Shown here: positions 1 to 6,673 of the stretch, piece after piece
Position numbering within the stretch: the first letter of the stretch is position 1
Layout of the letters: the number at the start of each line of letters is the position of its first letter
Assembly: GCA_028711905.1 (NCBI GenBank)
Contig: JAQTRI010000037.1
Span: forward strand, 1-14,931
Source of the DNA: Candidatus Wallbacteria bacterium
Lineage (GTDB): Bacteria; Muiribacteriota; JAQTZZ01
Direction of reading: 5' to 3'
DNA: 14,931 nucleotides
Position numbers and translations under genes: made by a program
Notes under the pieces: model-generated
Databases searched by the model: none
What the model was told of the DNA's origin: nothing
The model's input: the letters and a program-made list of their open reading frames with translations, nothing else

Positions 1-1
1 G

Positions 2-454
2 CAGAATATCGACATCAACGATTTCTCGGCATTCCAGCCCGGGGATGTGGTGTTCTTCCATTATGGCAACCCGGACCGGCCCAGGCATACGGGTGTGATA
101 TCGCGGAAGGGGGACAAAGGCTGGCTGGATGTGGAGAATATATCGGTCGGCAGCTTTTCACCGTGCGTCAACCGTGTGGTGGAATGCGGCATTACTTCAG
201 GCGGCAAGAAAATGCATTCAGTGCTGCGCGTGCCGGATTCAGCCACTCCGGGACAGGTCAGCCCGGTGCCTCAGCCTTCACCCCAGCCTGTTCCACAACC
301 GCAGCCTCAGCCTCAACCGGACATCGATCCTGAGGAAGATCAGGACTGGGACCCGGAAACCGACCCGGACTGGGATAACGACTGGGAAAATGACCAGCGC
401 AGCGATGTGCTGGAGAACCTCCAGCCCTGTCTGAATGAAAATGATGCACTTTGA
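2..454 (+). CDS. C-terminal part of NlpC/P60- or CHAP-like cell-wall hydrolase (5' end outside window)
   Basis: The frame is open from base 2, so the gene starts before the window; the first visible GTG (47) lies inside the domain and is not the likely start. Near the beginning the protein reads FQPGDVVFFHYG and, about ten residues on, RHTGVIS. This 'PGD-(L/V)-VFF ... H-(T/V)-G-(V/I)' pairing is typical of the second half of papain-like amidases and peptidases such as NlpC/P60, CHAP and amidase_6, where this His is catalytic. The catalytic Cys would lie upstream and cannot be checked. After the domain comes a Pro/Gln-rich stretch (PQPSPQPVPQPQPQPQP), then an Asp/Trp/Glu-rich stretch (DWDPETDPDWDNDWEND) and a short tail. 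I infer a peptidoglycan or peptide-amide hydrolase working in the envelope. The exact family is uncertain, but the fold assignment is fairly safe. Confidence 0.62.
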   Translation, partial: QNIDINDFSAFQPGDVVFFHYGNPDRPRHTGVISRKGDKGWLDVENISVGSFSPCVNRVVECGITSGGKKMHSVLRVPDSATPGQVSPVPQPSPQPVPQPQPQPQPDIDPEEDQDWDPETDPDWDNDWENDQRSDVLENLQPCLNENDAL

Positions 455-520
455 TACGCGCAATTTTCCTTCCACCGGGAAATAATTCGTGTAAGCAACA
501 AAAGTGGACGGAGGGAAAAA

Positions 521-1183
521 ATGAACAGGTTATTCAGGGCGATGCTGCTGGCAGTACTGATGATGGCTGTTTCTGGGATCGAGGCAGGCAACAGGATCAG
601 GCCGGATGACGATGAAATCATTCACGAGGATTATCCGGCTGAATTCATTGTAGTGTATGTACTTGACGGCAAGACGGCTGAGTACAAAGTAGTGCACACA
701 CTGAATACAGCCAGCGCCGAAGACTCTGAAAGCATTTTCGAGTTCCTGGAAGCGGAAATCACGCCTGATTCAGACCTGCAGAACGAAATCGCCGAGGCCA
801 TCGGGGCAGACGCTGCGAAGATCACGATCAGGGACCGCATGGTGATCTCCAAGTTCGCCGACGGCTCCTGGTACCAGGACAACATGGACGGCTCGTTTAT
901 AATCCATGACGCAGCAGCGGGTACGACCATCACCTATAACCAGGACGGCGAACCGGTCAGCCAGCGCGGCTCCTTTACAGTGATGGTCAAGGTGTACATC
1001 GACGGCAAGGCATACAACTACGGCGAATGGGCGACATTCAAGACCATGGCCGAAGCTCAGGATGCCGAAAAATATGTGAAATATGGCGAAGGCAAGAAGG
1101 AAGTCCGGAACTGGGCCATGTGCGAAGCCGGATTCCCGGATACTGACGACATCAGGATCGTAACCAGCGTTGTCCAGAACTGA
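521..1183 (+). CDS. Secreted protein of unknown family with an apparent internal duplication
   Basis: 220 residues. GGAGGG lies five bases before the ATG, and a signal peptide (residues 1-22, basic start, hydrophobic LLAVLMMAV core, likely cleavage after GIEA) supports this start. The mature protein begins with an acidic patch (PDDDE). Two segments look alike: about residues 42-112 (FIVVYVLDGK..Y....T..TA...D.E) and about 150-219 (FTVMVKVYIDGK.YNYGEWATFKT..EA.DAE), each ending in an Ile/Val-rich strand after a 'G-x-D' turn. Between them is a DGSWYQDNMDGS-type turn-rich linker. I do not recognise the family; two related small alpha/beta domains joined by a linker is an inference. It follows the hydrolase gene by 66 bases on the same strand and a weak hairpin terminator follows it. 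Confidence 0.8.
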   Translation: MNRLFRAMLLAVLMMAVSGIEAGNRIRPDDDEIIHEDYPAEFIVVYVLDGKTAEYKVVHTLNTASAEDSESIFEFLEAEITPDSDLQNEIAEAIGADAAKITIRDRMVISKFADGSWYQDNMDGSFIIHDAAAGTTITYNQDGEPVSQRGSFTVMVKVYIDGKAYNYGEWATFKTMAEAQDAEKYVKYGEGKKEVRNWAMCEAGFPDTDDIRIVTSVVQN

Positions 1184-1213
1184 AACCAGGCATTTGACAA
1201 ATAAAGATTAATG

Positions 1214-1235
1214 AGGGGCCGAAAAGCCCCCCTTT
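1214..1235 (+). terminator. Weak Rho-independent terminator after the 521-1183 gene
   Basis: GGGGC (1215-1219) and GCCCC (1226-1230) can pair around a CGAAAA loop, followed by CC and only three T. It lies 31 bases after the stop codon. The poor T tract makes it weak. It also sits just beyond the end of the minus-strand pseudogene (1255), so it could serve both directions. Confidence 0.45.
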
Positions 1236-1254
1236 GTGCTTCGGTAGAAAATGT

Positions 1255-1598
1255 TCACTGTTCGGCCCTGAAGCTGATCTGGCTCAAAGTCACATGGCCG
1301 TTCGATCCGCCCCAGCGGTACTTGACCTGGCCGTCGGACCAGACATCCATCCGGCAGCAGGCATTGGTGGCGTCACCCGGATAGAGCAGATTTTCCAAAG
1401 GTCTGTATCCGCAAGTTGCAGTCCGCCTTTTGAATTGATGCGGCCGACCGGAGAATCGGCTGCGTTCCTGAAAATGAAGGCCAACGAGCCGTCGCTGGAA
1501 TCGAGCGTGGCAGTGATGTCGGAAGAAACCACGCGGTTGACGATCCCCAGAATCATAAGCAAAATGAAAAGGCTTAACCGTATTTTCAGGTTATCCAT
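1255..1598 (-). pseudogene. Frameshifted secreted tail-fibre-like protein, relative of the 6674-7879 gene
   Basis: From ATG at 1598 the frame encodes a signal peptide (MDNLKIRLSLFILLMILGIV) and then DITATLDSSDGSLAFIFR..VGRINSKGGLQ. The same module (DITATLDSDTG..F.IRD....VGRLDSDG) opens the mature part of the 401-residue protein at 6674-7879. In this frame the remaining sequence (from about 1427 downward) is low-quality protein ending at 1306. The -1 frame instead gives TCGYRPLENLLYPGD, then CCRMDVWSDGQVKYRWGG and VTLSQISFRAEQ, stopping at 1255. The latter resembles a genuine C-terminal domain, so one base seems lost around 1411-1427. The restored protein would be about 114 residues. No good ribosome-binding site precedes 1598; an in-frame TTG at 1649 is less likely because the signal peptide begins at 1598. 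Real decay and a sequencing or assembly error are both possible. Confidence 0.65.
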
Positions 1599-1743
1599 AT
1601 TGGGTTTATCGGCGGTGATAGAGATTAGCTTACTGCGACCAGTGGCCAAGCACTAGTCGACAATCTGTGAGTTGTTGATTTTGATTGCAGCAGGGATAGC
1701 TTCTTTTTTCACACCCTGAAAGTACTGCACGCGAGGCTGAAAA

Positions 1744-1914
1744 ATGGCTGAGTACAACGGCAAGACGATTGACCCTGATTTCGATGGCCATAATGTGCCG
1801 CTCCATACGCTCGAGTTTATTGACCGGCTTGCATTGCTCTCGGAATTCACTGAATGGAAGCGCATGCTGCTAAAGGCACGGGAAAAGCAGCAGCAAGCTC
1901 CAGATCACTCATAA
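1744..1914 (+). CDS. Possible small protein of 56 residues, unknown
   Basis: An in-frame TGA sits just before (1738-1740), GAGG (1734-1737 region) lies about seven bases before the ATG, and the frame runs 56 codons to TAA. The product starts MAEYNGKTIDPDFDGHNVPLHTLEF and ends in a basic, Gln-rich helix-like tail (KARekQQQAPDHS). Composition looks like a real protein rather than an antisense artefact, and there is no signal peptide. Its last ten bases overlap the 3' end of the convergent toxin gene. I recognise no family; it could also be a remnant. Confidence 0.4.
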   Translation: MAEYNGKTIDPDFDGHNVPLHTLEFIDRLALLSEFTEWKRMLLKAREKQQQAPDHS

Positions 1915-2171
1915 TGCGTCCACATGCGGATGATCTTCACGGTCCGGATCTCGGGCAGCACCTGATACACCAGGCGGTGCTGGATATTGATGCGCCGGGA
2001 GAGCGCGCCTTCCAGGTCGCCGATCAACTTTTCGAACGGCGGGGGCGTGCGGAACGGGTCCTCGGCCAGCAGATCCAGCAGGGCCTGAGTTTTGGATTTC
2101 AGCTTGGCGTGAGCGATTTTCAGTGAGTCCTTCTGCGCATGTTTGGTGAAGACCAGCTGCCATTTCACCAT
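1905..2171 (-). CDS. yoeB: Toxin of the Txe/YoeB family (mRNA interferase)
   Basis: 88 residues counted from ATG at 2171 (MVKWQLVFTKHAQKD). YoeB/Txe toxins are RelE-fold ribosome-dependent ribonucleases that cut mRNA in the A site. Visible family marks are the N-terminal strand and Lys-rich helix, 'DPF.TPPPFEKLIGDLEGALSRRIN' and 'HRLVYQVLPE', and the C-terminal His-Tyr pair (MWTHYE) that corresponds to the active-site His/Tyr of YoeB. Length fits the family (about 85-90). The start overlaps the end of the antitoxin gene by seven bases (the ATG lies within CCATGGTGA), showing translational coupling. An in-frame TTG at 2189 is less likely. No damage is seen, so it should be active. Confidence 0.9.
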   Translation of the reverse strand: MVKWQLVFTKHAQKDSLKIAHAKLKSKTQALLDLLAEDPFRTPPPFEKLIGDLEGALSRRINIQHRLVYQVLPEIRTVKIIRMWTHYE

Positions 2172-2407
2172 GGGAGTTTCTTGGAGCATTTGCTCACCGG
2201 GGTTTTCAAGCCGCGGCGGATCGAGGAGCGCATGCCGGGGATCGAGAGCAGATAGAGAGTCTCCTGGATGGCGTTCCAGTCCTCCTCAGATACCAGCACT
2301 GCGCTGTTACGCTTGCCTGTGATCTGTACCGGATCGTGGGTTTCTGAGGCCTGGTCGATCAGCTTGTAGAGCATGGCCCGGGCTCTGGATGCGGTCAATG
2401 TGGTCAT
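2165..2407 (-). CDS. yefM: Antitoxin of the YefM/Phd family
   Basis: 80 residues, with AGGAG about eight bases before the ATG. The N-terminal half (TLTASRARAMLYKLIDQA....PVQITGKRNSAVLVSEEDW) is the Phd/YefM DNA-binding and dimer domain. The second half (ETLYLLSIPGMRSSIRRG..TPVSKCSKKLPW) is the typical toxin-wrapping tail. Known function of the family: it neutralises the YoeB toxin by direct binding, and the antitoxin or the complex represses the operon. It is the first gene of the operon; the toxin follows with a seven-base overlap. One oddity is the basic tail (RRGLKTP..KCSKKLPW), where YefM tails are often acidic. Confidence 0.9.
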   Translation of the reverse strand: MTTLTASRARAMLYKLIDQASETHDPVQITGKRNSAVLVSEEDWNAIQETLYLLSIPGMRSSIRRGLKTPVSKCSKKLPW

Positions 2408-2425
2408 GGTTGTTCTCCTGATTCA

Positions 2426-2454
2426 ATCGTACCATATATCGTACGCTTAGTCAA
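2426..2454 (-). promoter_or_regulatory. Promoter and YefM-type operator of the toxin-antitoxin operon
   Basis: On the minus strand, TTGACT (2454-2449) and TACGAT (2431-2426) are 17 bases apart, a good sigma70-like promoter. Two GTAC cores (2429-2432 and 2441-2444) sit 12 bp apart centre to centre within the spacer and -10. YefM-YoeB operators are known to carry paired TGTACA-like cores with 12-bp centre spacing, so this is likely the autorepression site. The flanking bases do not complete TGTACA, so affinity or sequence preference may differ. Confidence 0.65.
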
Positions 2455-2471
2455 GACCCTGCGAACAAGGA

Positions 2472-2500
2472 ATTTGTGACAGGGTTGATAGTACACAAAT
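2472..2500. repeat. Short inverted repeat between valS and the toxin-antitoxin operon
   Basis: ATTTGTG (2472-2478) and CACAAAT (2494-2500) are perfect 7-bp inverted arms around 15 bases. It lies upstream of the antitoxin promoter and downstream of valS. No T run follows it on the minus strand, so it is not a standard terminator. A GTAC core (2491-2494) also lies inside it, so a further operator half-site is possible. Confidence 0.3.
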
Positions 2501-2575
2501 CTGGCAACCAAAAAAACCAAAATTACAATTCAACCTGTTTTCGGCCTGTTCAGCCCGGTTTTTCAGCCGCGGCTC

Positions 2576-5218
2576 TCACTCCATGGCCTTGAGGTTTTCA
2601 AGAAGCCGCGCGAGCTTTTGCGAGATCTCAGAGTGTTTCTCCCGCTGCAGAGCCACAACTTCAGGTTTGGCCTTGGCAAGAAAACCCTCGCTGCCGAGTT
2701 TTTTCTCGACCTGGGCCAGTTCAATCTGCAGTTTTTCACGCTCTCTGGAAAGGCGCAGCCGCTCTTTTTCAAGATCGATCACGCCTGTGAGCGGAAAGTA
2801 CAGAGTGGCTCCCTGCACCACCTGGGTGCCTGATGCGCCTGACTGCTTGACCTCGCTGTCTACGGTCAGTTCGCTGCACCGGGTAAGAGTAACGATGTAA
2901 TCGCGGGCTGCTTCGATCAGATCCTGAGCGTGGCCGTCCACGGGCTTGATGCGGATGACAATACCTTGCTGTGGCGGAAGGCTGTATTCGCTGCGAAAAT
3001 TGCGCGCGCCTCTGACCACTTCTCTGACTAAAGCCATCTGTTCTTCAGCTGCTGAGTTGAGGAGCTTCTCCTCAGCTTTCGGCCACTCAGCAATAATAAG
3101 TGAATGCTCGATTCCCATATTCTGCCGGATTTCCTCAGTGATGAACGGTGTGTAAGGATGCAGCAGGGTGATGACGCGGGATAAAACGCGCCAGAGCACA
3201 TTCTGCGTGACTGATCTGCGCGCTTTGTCATCTGAATTGAGCGCTACCTTCGAGATCTCGATATACCAATCGCAGAAATCGTCCCACAGGAACTCATAAA
3301 TTCCCATGGCTGAGTGTGAAAACCTGAAACCGTCGAAATTTTCATTCATTACAAGGATCAGGCGTTCGAGCCGAGAGAGGATCCAGCGGTCCGGCAGTGT
3401 CAGTTCCGCTGGATCAAGAGTTTTCTCCTCAAAGCCCTCCATGTTCATCAGAATATAGCGATGGGCGTTCCAGAGCTTGTTCATGAAGTTGCGGTAACCC
3501 TCGACTTTTTTGATCGACAGGTTGACATCCCGGCCCTGCACTGCCAGAGACGCCATGGTAAAGCGCAGAGCGTCAGTGCCGTATTCGTCGATGATCTTGA
3601 CCGGGTCAATCGCATTACCCAGCGATTTGCTCATTTTCCGACCCTGCTCATCGCGCAGGAGAGCGTGGATGTATACATCATGAAACGGCACATCGCCCAT
3701 GAATTTCAAGCCCATCATGATCATGCGCGCCACCCAGAAAAAGATGATGTCAAAAGCTGTGGACAGCGTGGAGGTTGGGTAGAAGCGCGAAAGGTCAACG
3801 GTTTTTTCCGGCCAGCCCAGGGTTGAGAACGGCCAGAGCGCGGAGGAAAACCAGGTGTCAAGCACATCCTCGTCCTGACGGATGTTGGCGCTTTTACATT
3901 TCGGGCAGATGTCCGGGTCTTCTTTGGCAGCCCAGATGTGGCCGCATGAGTTGCAGTAGAATACTGGAATGCGGTGGCCCCACCAGAGCTGGCGCGAGAT
4001 GCACCAGTCGCGGATGCCGGAAAGCCAGTTTTCATAAATTTTTTCCCACATCTGTGGATGAAATTTGATGCGCCCGTCTTTCACGGCCTGCAGGGCAGGT
4101 TCAGCGAGGGGGGCAATGCGCACGAACCACTGCTCGCTGTATGCGGGTTCGATTTCAGTATTGCAGCGGTAGCAGCCACCAACGGCGTGCATGTGCGGCT
4201 CGATTTTCACAAGCAGGCCCTGCTCTTTCAGGTCTTCCACGACTTTTTTGCGGCACGCATATCTGTCCAAACCCTTGTATGGACCTGCTGAATCGTTCAT
4301 CATGGCCTTTTTATCCATCACTGAGATGAATTCCAGCTTGTGTTCAATGCCGATTTCATAGTCTTTCGGGTCGTGAGCTGGCGTGACTTTCAGCGCGCCT
4401 GTGCCGAATTCCATGTCCACGGCTGTGCTCCCGATCACCGGGATCACGCGGCCGAGCAATGGGAGTACCAGCTTTTTCCCGATCAGGTGCTTGTGGCGTT
4501 CGTCATTCGGGTTGACTGCCACTGCCGTGTCTCCGAGCAGGGTTTCAGGCCTGGTGGTGGCGATCACCAGGAACTTATCGGGCTCTTCCTGGAAGTGATA
4601 CTGGATGTGGTAGAAAGCGCCTTCTTTGTCGTTATGCTCGACTTCATCGTCAGCCAGCGCGGTTTCGCAGCGCGGGCACCAGTTGACGATGCGGTAGCCG
4701 CGGTAGATCAAACCCTCATCGAATAATTGGCAGAAAGCCTCGCGCACGGCTTTCGACAGCCCATCGTCCATGGTGAAGCGCTCCCTGCTCCAGTCGCAGG
4801 AACAGCCGAGTCGTTTGAGCTGCGCGATGATCGTGCCGCCGTGCTCTTCCTTCCATTCCCACACACGCTTGAGGAATTCCTCCCGTCCGATGCCTTCCTT
4901 GGTTTTCCCTTCTTTTTTCAGGGATCTCTCCACCACATTCTGGGTGGCGATGCCCGCGTGATCCGTACCGGGCAGCCACAGGGCTTCGAATCCCTGCATT
5001 CTTCGCGTGCGGATGATCAGGTCCTGGAGCGTATTGTTGAAGGCGTGACCCATGTGCAGGATACCTGTGACATTGGGGGGAGGAATGACTATAGTGTAGG
5101 GCGGTTTGCCTGACGAGCTGTCAGCGCGGAAAAATCCGGATTCGTTCCAGAAGGCGTACCATTTGGCTTCGAGTTCGGCTGGAGTGTATTTAGTGGGAAT
5201 ATCGGCAACGAGTTTCAT
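2576..5218 (-). CDS. valS: Valyl-tRNA synthetase
   Basis: 880 residues, normal for bacterial ValRS; GGAGGA precedes the ATG. It charges tRNA-Val with valine in the cytoplasm. Class I marks are PPPNVTGILHMGHAFNNTL (HIGH-type motif HMGH at residues 55-58) and GRKMSKSLGN (KMSKS at 528-532). The inserted editing domain, which removes mischarged threonine, is marked by ATTRPETLLGDTAVAVNP and TPAHDPKDYEIG. Cys pairs that may bind zinc occur in WCPRCETAL, GGCYRCNTE, and CNSCGHIW with CPKCKS (about residues 420-440). The anticodon-binding region follows, and the C-terminus (about 815-880) is the charged coiled-coil arm expected in ValRS (LEKERLRLSREREKLQ). No T-box leader is seen: the predicted promoter leaves only a short 5' leader. 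No damage is visible. Confidence 0.98.
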   Translation of the reverse strand: MKLVADIPTKYTPAELEAKWYAFWNESGFFRADSSSGKPPYTIVIPPPNVTGILHMGHAFNNTLQDLIIRTRRMQGFEALWLPGTDHAGIATQNVVERSLKKEGKTKEGIGREEFLKRVWEWKEEHGGTIIAQLKRLGCSCDWSRERFTMDDGLSKAVREAFCQLFDEGLIYRGYRIVNWCPRCETALADDEVEHNDKEGAFYHIQYHFQEEPDKFLVIATTRPETLLGDTAVAVNPNDERHKHLIGKKLVLPLLGRVIPVIGSTAVDMEFGTGALKVTPAHDPKDYEIGIEHKLEFISVMDKKAMMNDSAGPYKGLDRYACRKKVVEDLKEQGLLVKIEPHMHAVGGCYRCNTEIEPAYSEQWFVRIAPLAEPALQAVKDGRIKFHPQMWEKIYENWLSGIRDWCISRQLWWGHRIPVFYCNSCGHIWAAKEDPDICPKCKSANIRQDEDVLDTWFSSALWPFSTLGWPEKTVDLSRFYPTSTLSTAFDIIFFWVARMIMMGLKFMGDVPFHDVYIHALLRDEQGRKMSKSLGNAIDPVKIIDEYGTDALRFTMASLAVQGRDVNLSIKKVEGYRNFMNKLWNAHRYILMNMEGFEEKTLDPAELTLPDRWILSRLERLILVMNENFDGFRFSHSAMGIYEFLWDDFCDWYIEISKVALNSDDKARRSVTQNVLWRVLSRVITLLHPYTPFITEEIRQNMGIEHSLIIAEWPKAEEKLLNSAAEEQMALVREVVRGARNFRSEYSLPPQQGIVIRIKPVDGHAQDLIEAARDYIVTLTRCSELTVDSEVKQSGASGTQVVQGATLYFPLTGVIDLEKERLRLSREREKLQIELAQVEKKLGSEGFLAKAKPEVVALQREKHSEISQKLARLLENLKAME

Positions 5219-5247
5219 GATTCCTCCGGACCTGTCTGATAAGCTTG

Positions 5248-5276
5248 ATTTTACACCAGTGAACAGGCGCGGGCAA
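5248..5276 (-). promoter_or_regulatory. Probable sigma70-type promoter of valS
   Basis: On the minus strand TTGCCC (5276-5271) and TAAAAT (5253-5248) are separated by exactly 17 bases. The -10 matches the consensus at five of six positions and the -35 at four of six. Transcription would start around 5241, giving a leader of only about 20-25 bases with the GGAGGA ribosome-binding site. Confidence 0.55.
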
Positions 5277-5358
5277 GATGTTCTTGAAATTCATGATTGC
5301 TGGTACTAACATGAAAAGCAGGTTTCAGGCGCGTTCAAATGAGGATTTTGGAGGGAAA

Positions 5359-5664
5359 ATGGGACTGATCAAGGAATTCAAGGAATTTTTAAACGAGTAC
5401 AAGGTAATGGGAATGGCTGTGGCGTTCATCATGGGTGGAGCTGCCACCAACCTGGTGACAGCCCTGGTCAAGGAGATCATCATGCCGCTGATCACTCCGA
5501 TGATGCCTGCCGGCGAATGGCAGACATACAAGCTGATGTTAGGTCCTGTCGGCCTCGGCATCGGACCGTTTGTCGCGGCTCTGATCAATTTCCTGATCAT
5601 GGCCTGGGTGGTTTTCATGATAGCCAAGGTAGTGCTTAAAGAGGAAAAGGTCGCGAAAAAATAA
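5359..5664 (+). CDS. mscL: Large-conductance mechanosensitive channel MscL
   Basis: 101 residues from ATG at 5359. GGAGGG lies three bases upstream, and starting here gives the usual MscL opening, IKEFKEFLNEYKVMGMAVAFIMGGAA. MscL forms a homopentameric inner-membrane pore that opens at near-lytic tension to release solutes after osmotic downshock. The amphipathic N-terminal helix, TM1 (about 14-40, Gly/Ala rich, ending in LVKEIIMPLI), a short periplasmic loop (MMPAGEWQTYKLML) and TM2 (about 64-94, FVAALINFLIMAWVVFMIAKVVL) are all present. The C-terminus stops after KEEKVAKK, so the cytoplasmic helix bundle is very short compared with the 136-residue E. coli protein; short forms of this kind are known. 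An in-frame ATG at 5278 would add an unlikely N-terminal extension. Confidence 0.94.
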   Translation: MGLIKEFKEFLNEYKVMGMAVAFIMGGAATNLVTALVKEIIMPLITPMMPAGEWQTYKLMLGPVGLGIGPFVAALINFLIMAWVVFMIAKVVLKEEKVAKK

Positions 5665-5673
5665 GCGGACTTT

Positions 5674-6585
5674 TTAGTGCACTGACAGGAACATTTTGGG
5701 CTTGCCGTCAGTTGTCAGGCGCTTGAGATCTGTTCCATCGATGCTGACTGAAAAAATCTCGTCGAGGATTTCTTCTTCGTAATGGGTAAGGCACAGTGAG
5801 CCGATGAAATAAATCCGCTGCCCGTCAGGGGAAAATCCGATTCCAGTAGTGACATCGTGGCAGTGGATGACGGATTTTATCTGGCCGCTCTGCAGATCCA
5901 GAAGAAAGATGCCGTCGCTTTCCGATTGAGAGGAGCGTGAAAACGCGACTGATTTTCCGTCAGGGGAAAAACAGGCTGTTTCAACGCTGTCTGTGAGTTT
6001 GACGCAATCTGTGCCTTCCAGGTTCATGAGGCATAAACTCCAGTTTTTTTGCGGTTCCTGTTGCAGTTCAGTGAAAAGTATTTTTTTTCCGTCAGGAGAA
6101 AGAACCGGAGAACCTTTTGGTTTTGTATTGGCGTAATGGATGAGGAACTCATCGCCCGAGAGGTTGCAGGACGCCAGAAAACTGTGATTATTGCAGGAAC
6201 CGAGGAAAAGCACTTTGTTTCCGTCAGGGAAAAAAGAAGGGGCTGTGACGCTGAACGAGAAGTTGGCGATCAGGGCTTCTTCGGTCGCGCCGATTCCCAT
6301 CATGGACAATGACTCGTCCGCCGGAGTGGCCTGGTCTCCGTCTTCATCGAATGTGTAGCAGAATTTTGCACGATCCTGAGAAAGGGACGGCACCCACAAG
6401 AGGCTCTTGCCGGTGGTTTTTTTCAGTACTGTAATATTGCCTGTGCCAGGGTCAAAGCTGCATATCCGCGGGTCATTGATCTCAGAATCAGTCATGAGAT
6501 AGACAATGATTTCATCGGTTTCAGCCATAGCTGGAACAATGGTCAGAAGTAAAAGGCCGACAAACAGCAGGCGAACCGGTTTCAT
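5674..6585 (-). CDS. Exported TolB-like beta-propeller protein (PD40/WD40-like repeats)
   Basis: 303 residues. The start is supported by GGAG eight bases upstream and by a signal peptide (MKPVRLLFVGLLLLTIVPAMA, cleavage after AMA). At least four repeats of the PD40 type are visible: FFPDGNKVLFLGS, LSPDGKKILFTE, FSPDGKSVAFSRS and FSPDGQRIYFIGS, with a further divergent one near the N-terminus. These are blades of a TolB C-terminal-like propeller. The TolB N-terminal domain is absent, so this is not TolB itself; family members serve as periplasmic scaffolds or sensors, and the ligand cannot be told. Its 3' end lies nine bases from the convergent mscL stop, with no terminator between them. Confidence 0.85.
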   Translation of the reverse strand: MKPVRLLFVGLLLLTIVPAMAETDEIIVYLMTDSEINDPRICSFDPGTGNITVLKKTTGKSLLWVPSLSQDRAKFCYTFDEDGDQATPADESLSMMGIGATEEALIANFSFSVTAPSFFPDGNKVLFLGSCNNHSFLASCNLSGDEFLIHYANTKPKGSPVLSPDGKKILFTELQQEPQKNWSLCLMNLEGTDCVKLTDSVETACFSPDGKSVAFSRSSQSESDGIFLLDLQSGQIKSVIHCHDVTTGIGFSPDGQRIYFIGSLCLTHYEEEILDEIFSVSIDGTDLKRLTTDGKPKMFLSVH

Positions 6586-6619
6586 ACTTAATACTCCGTA
6601 AGCGGCTGATCTTATAATA

Positions 6620-6647
6620 ATTATGACGCGGATTCGGATATTGTCAA
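6620..6647 (-). promoter_or_regulatory. Probable sigma70-type promoter of the TolB-like gene
   Basis: On the minus strand TTGACA (6647-6642, perfect) is followed after 16 bases by CATAAT (6625-6620, five of six). It lies 35 bases before the start codon, in the gap to the upstream C1q-like gene, so the TolB-like gene probably has its own promoter. Confidence 0.5.
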
Positions 6648-6673
6648 TTCTTCTTTGGCGCAGACCTGGTTTC

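Noticed and set aside
1234..1656. A 140-codon plus-strand frame over the frameshifted gene
   Set aside because: The minus strand carries a signal peptide and the DITATLDS module matched by another gene in the window; the plus frame has neither.
3461..5113. Several 100-130 codon frames antisense to valS
   Set aside because: valS is beyond doubt on the minus strand; these frames reflect its codon composition and have no ribosome-binding sites or recognisable motifs.
5219..5358. A T-box leader in front of valS
   Set aside because: The gap to mscL is only 140 bases, the likely promoter leaves a leader of about 20-25 bases, and no T-box or specifier-loop features are seen.
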